Source of the DNA: JAYEIA01 sp964472505 | GTDB taxonomy: Bacteria; Bacteroidota; Bacteroidia; Bacteroidales; JAADGE01 | DNA: 17,981 nt | NCBI GenBank assembly: GCA_964472505.1 | Contig: CAYYQW010000075.1 | Location: forward strand, 1-17,981 | Direction of reading: 5' to 3' | Shown here: piece after piece, positions 17,315 to 17,981 of the stretch | Layout of the letters: each line of letters begins with the position of its first letter | Numbering within the stretch: the first letter of the stretch is position 1 | Notes under the pieces: model-generated | What the model was told of the DNA's origin: nothing | Databases searched by the model: none | Seen by the model: only the letters and a program-made list of their open reading frames with translations | Program-made: the position numbers and the translations under genes

Positions 17315-17503
17315 ATATGTGCCTTATAGGGCTAACCGGCTTATATCCGGAAGCTCCACGTTTAGTAATCACCAATCATAAGATAGATAGGGTGCTTTGT
17401 TGTGATATCGGATGCGCATATCTTTTTTTGCGCTATCTTTTCTGTGCTTAGAGCTAATTTGTTAATAGATGTTAATACTTTCTAACAAAATATCCGGATA
17501 TGA

Positions 17504-17535
17504 TTTGCATTAGTTAAATAATATGCTTAAGTTTG
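17504..17535 (+). promoter_or_regulatory. Bacteroidota-type promoter of the third susC-like gene
   Basis: TTTG at 17504-17507 (-33) and TAAGTTTG at 17528-17535 (-7) both match consensus exactly and are 20 bp apart. The leader to the ATG at 17605 would be about 60 nt. Unlike operons A and B, it lacks the shared ACTATGTTTGTGTGA block. Confidence 0.7.
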
Positions 17536-17540
17536 TTTTT

Positions 17541-17569
17541 GATTAATGACTTAATCTTTATGATTAAGT
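17541..17569 (+). promoter_or_regulatory. Overlapping leader hairpins upstream of the third susC-like gene
   Basis: TTAATC (17551-17556) can pair either with GATTAA at 17541-17546 or, as part of ACTTAATC (17549-17556), with GATTAAGT at 17562-17569 in a perfect 8-bp stem. The two pairings are mutually exclusive and lie in the predicted untranslated leader. The stems are AT-rich and no regulatory family is recognised. Confidence 0.3.
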
Positions 17570-17578
17570 GAAATTTTA

Positions 17579-17684
17579 ATGTTAACTTTTAAAATTGTTT
17601 GTTTATGAAAAAACTGATGTTATTGCTTACGCTATTCGCTTTTATAGGGATGTCAGCGTTTGCTCAAAGAACAGTGACAGGAAC
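17579..17684 (+). repeat. susC leader repeat, copy C
   Basis: The 106 bp are identical to 11709-11814. The 54-bp core at 17599-17652 is identical in all three susC-like genes. Similarity drops soon after 17684. Confidence 0.96.
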
Positions 17685-17981
17685 GGTTACTGACGATTCC
17701 GGTGCGGCAATGCCCGGTGTAGCTGTTTCTGTGAAAGGAACGACTGTCGGGACCATGACTAAGGACGATGGTACTTACTCAATTAATGCGCCCGAAGAAT
17801 CGGAATTTTTGGTGTTCTCATACATAGGTATGCAAACCCAAGAAGTGGCGATTAGCGGCGATGTTGTAAATGTAACCATGCAACCGTCCGATACCGAATT
17901 GGACGAAGTAGTGGTTACCGCTCTCGGTCTGACCCGCGACAAAAAAGCCCTCGGATATTCCGTACAGGAAGTCGGCGGCGA
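17605..17981 (+). CDS. SusC/RagA-family TonB-linked outer-membrane receptor, N-terminal part only (third copy)
   Basis: The first 125 codons of a third SusC-like receptor, cut by the window end with the frame still open. Signal peptide residues 1-20 match copy B exactly. The carboxypeptidase-regulatory-like domain (about 22-96) then differs at many positions, with for example KGTTVGTMTKDDGTYS in place of the KATT...QPDG version in A and B. The segment LDEVVVTALGLTRDKKALGYSVQEV that follows is typical of the large common SusC/RagA subgroup and unlike both other copies. The plug and barrel lie outside the window, and a susD-like gene is expected beyond the edge. It has its own promoter and follows the operon B terminator, so it starts a third transcription unit. 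Confidence 0.93.
   Translation, partial: MKKLMLLLTLFAFIGMSAFAQRTVTGTVTDDSGAAMPGVAVSVKGTTVGTMTKDDGTYSINAPEESEFLVFSYIGMQTQEVAISGDVVNVTMQPSDTELDEVVVTALGLTRDKKALGYSVQEVGG

Larger units (their letters stand above)
17315..17604. other. Intergenic region upstream of the third susC-like gene
   Basis: About 290 bp without a gene. It contains the promoter at 17504-17535 and the leader hairpins at 17541-17569. It also has a short direct repeat in which GCGC-(T)ATC-T-rich units occur twice between about 17415 and 17445. No RNA gene is recognisable. Confidence 0.5.

Noticed and set aside
17400..17450. Short GCGC/T-rich direct repeat as a possible CRISPR or riboswitch
   Set aside because: Only two imperfect units and no spacer regularity or conserved aptamer core; no support beyond low-complexity sequence.

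Overview
The window is chromosomal DNA of a Bacteroidota bacterium, most likely of the order Bacteroidales. It carries SusC/SusD-type outer-membrane uptake pairs, Bacteroidota-type promoters (-33 TTTG and -7 TAnnTTTG), acidic lipoprotein sorting residues after the lipobox cysteine, and a type IX secretion system (T9SS) C-terminal sorting domain. Genus or species cannot be read from the sequence.

Layout. (1) 1-1288, minus strand: the first ~430 codons of a phosphoglucomutase/phosphomannomutase-family enzyme; its C-terminus lies outside the window. (2) 1289-1691: divergent intergenic region with the promoter of the first uptake operon. (3) 1692-7032, plus strand: operon A (SusC-like receptor, SusD-like lipoprotein, accessory surface lipoprotein), closed by a strong terminator at 7057-7098. 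(4) 7183-7776: a separately promoted small lipoprotein of unknown function. (5) 7777-8059: convergent intergenic region with palindromes. (6) 8060-10906, minus strand: a large secreted S8 (subtilisin-like) peptidase with a T9SS sorting domain. (7) 10907-11734: long divergent intergenic region. (8) 11735-17259, plus strand: operon B with the same SusC-SusD-accessory lipoprotein order, closed by a terminator at 17280-17314. (9) 17605 to the window end: the beginning of a third SusC-like gene (C) with its own promoter.

Working together. In each operon the SusC protein should be the TonB-dependent barrel and the SusD protein its surface lid. The third lipoprotein has an N-terminal Ig-like part and a C-terminal domain opening with a W/F-x-G-x-Y motif, and would be an extra surface ligand binder. 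The window encodes no recognisable glycoside hydrolase, polysaccharide lyase, sulfatase or sugar-sensing regulator. The only degradative enzyme is the exported peptidase, so peptide uptake (as in the RagAB system) is a reasonable hypothesis, but the cargo cannot be read from sequence.

The most unusual signal is at DNA level. The three susC genes begin with a nucleotide-identical leader: 54 bp in all three and 106 bp between B and C, including synonymous positions and part of the 5' untranslated region. The receptor bodies downstream are strongly divergent. This points to a recently homogenised or recombining leader cassette in a tandem susC array. No CRISPR array, tRNA, rRNA, transposase or phage gene was seen.
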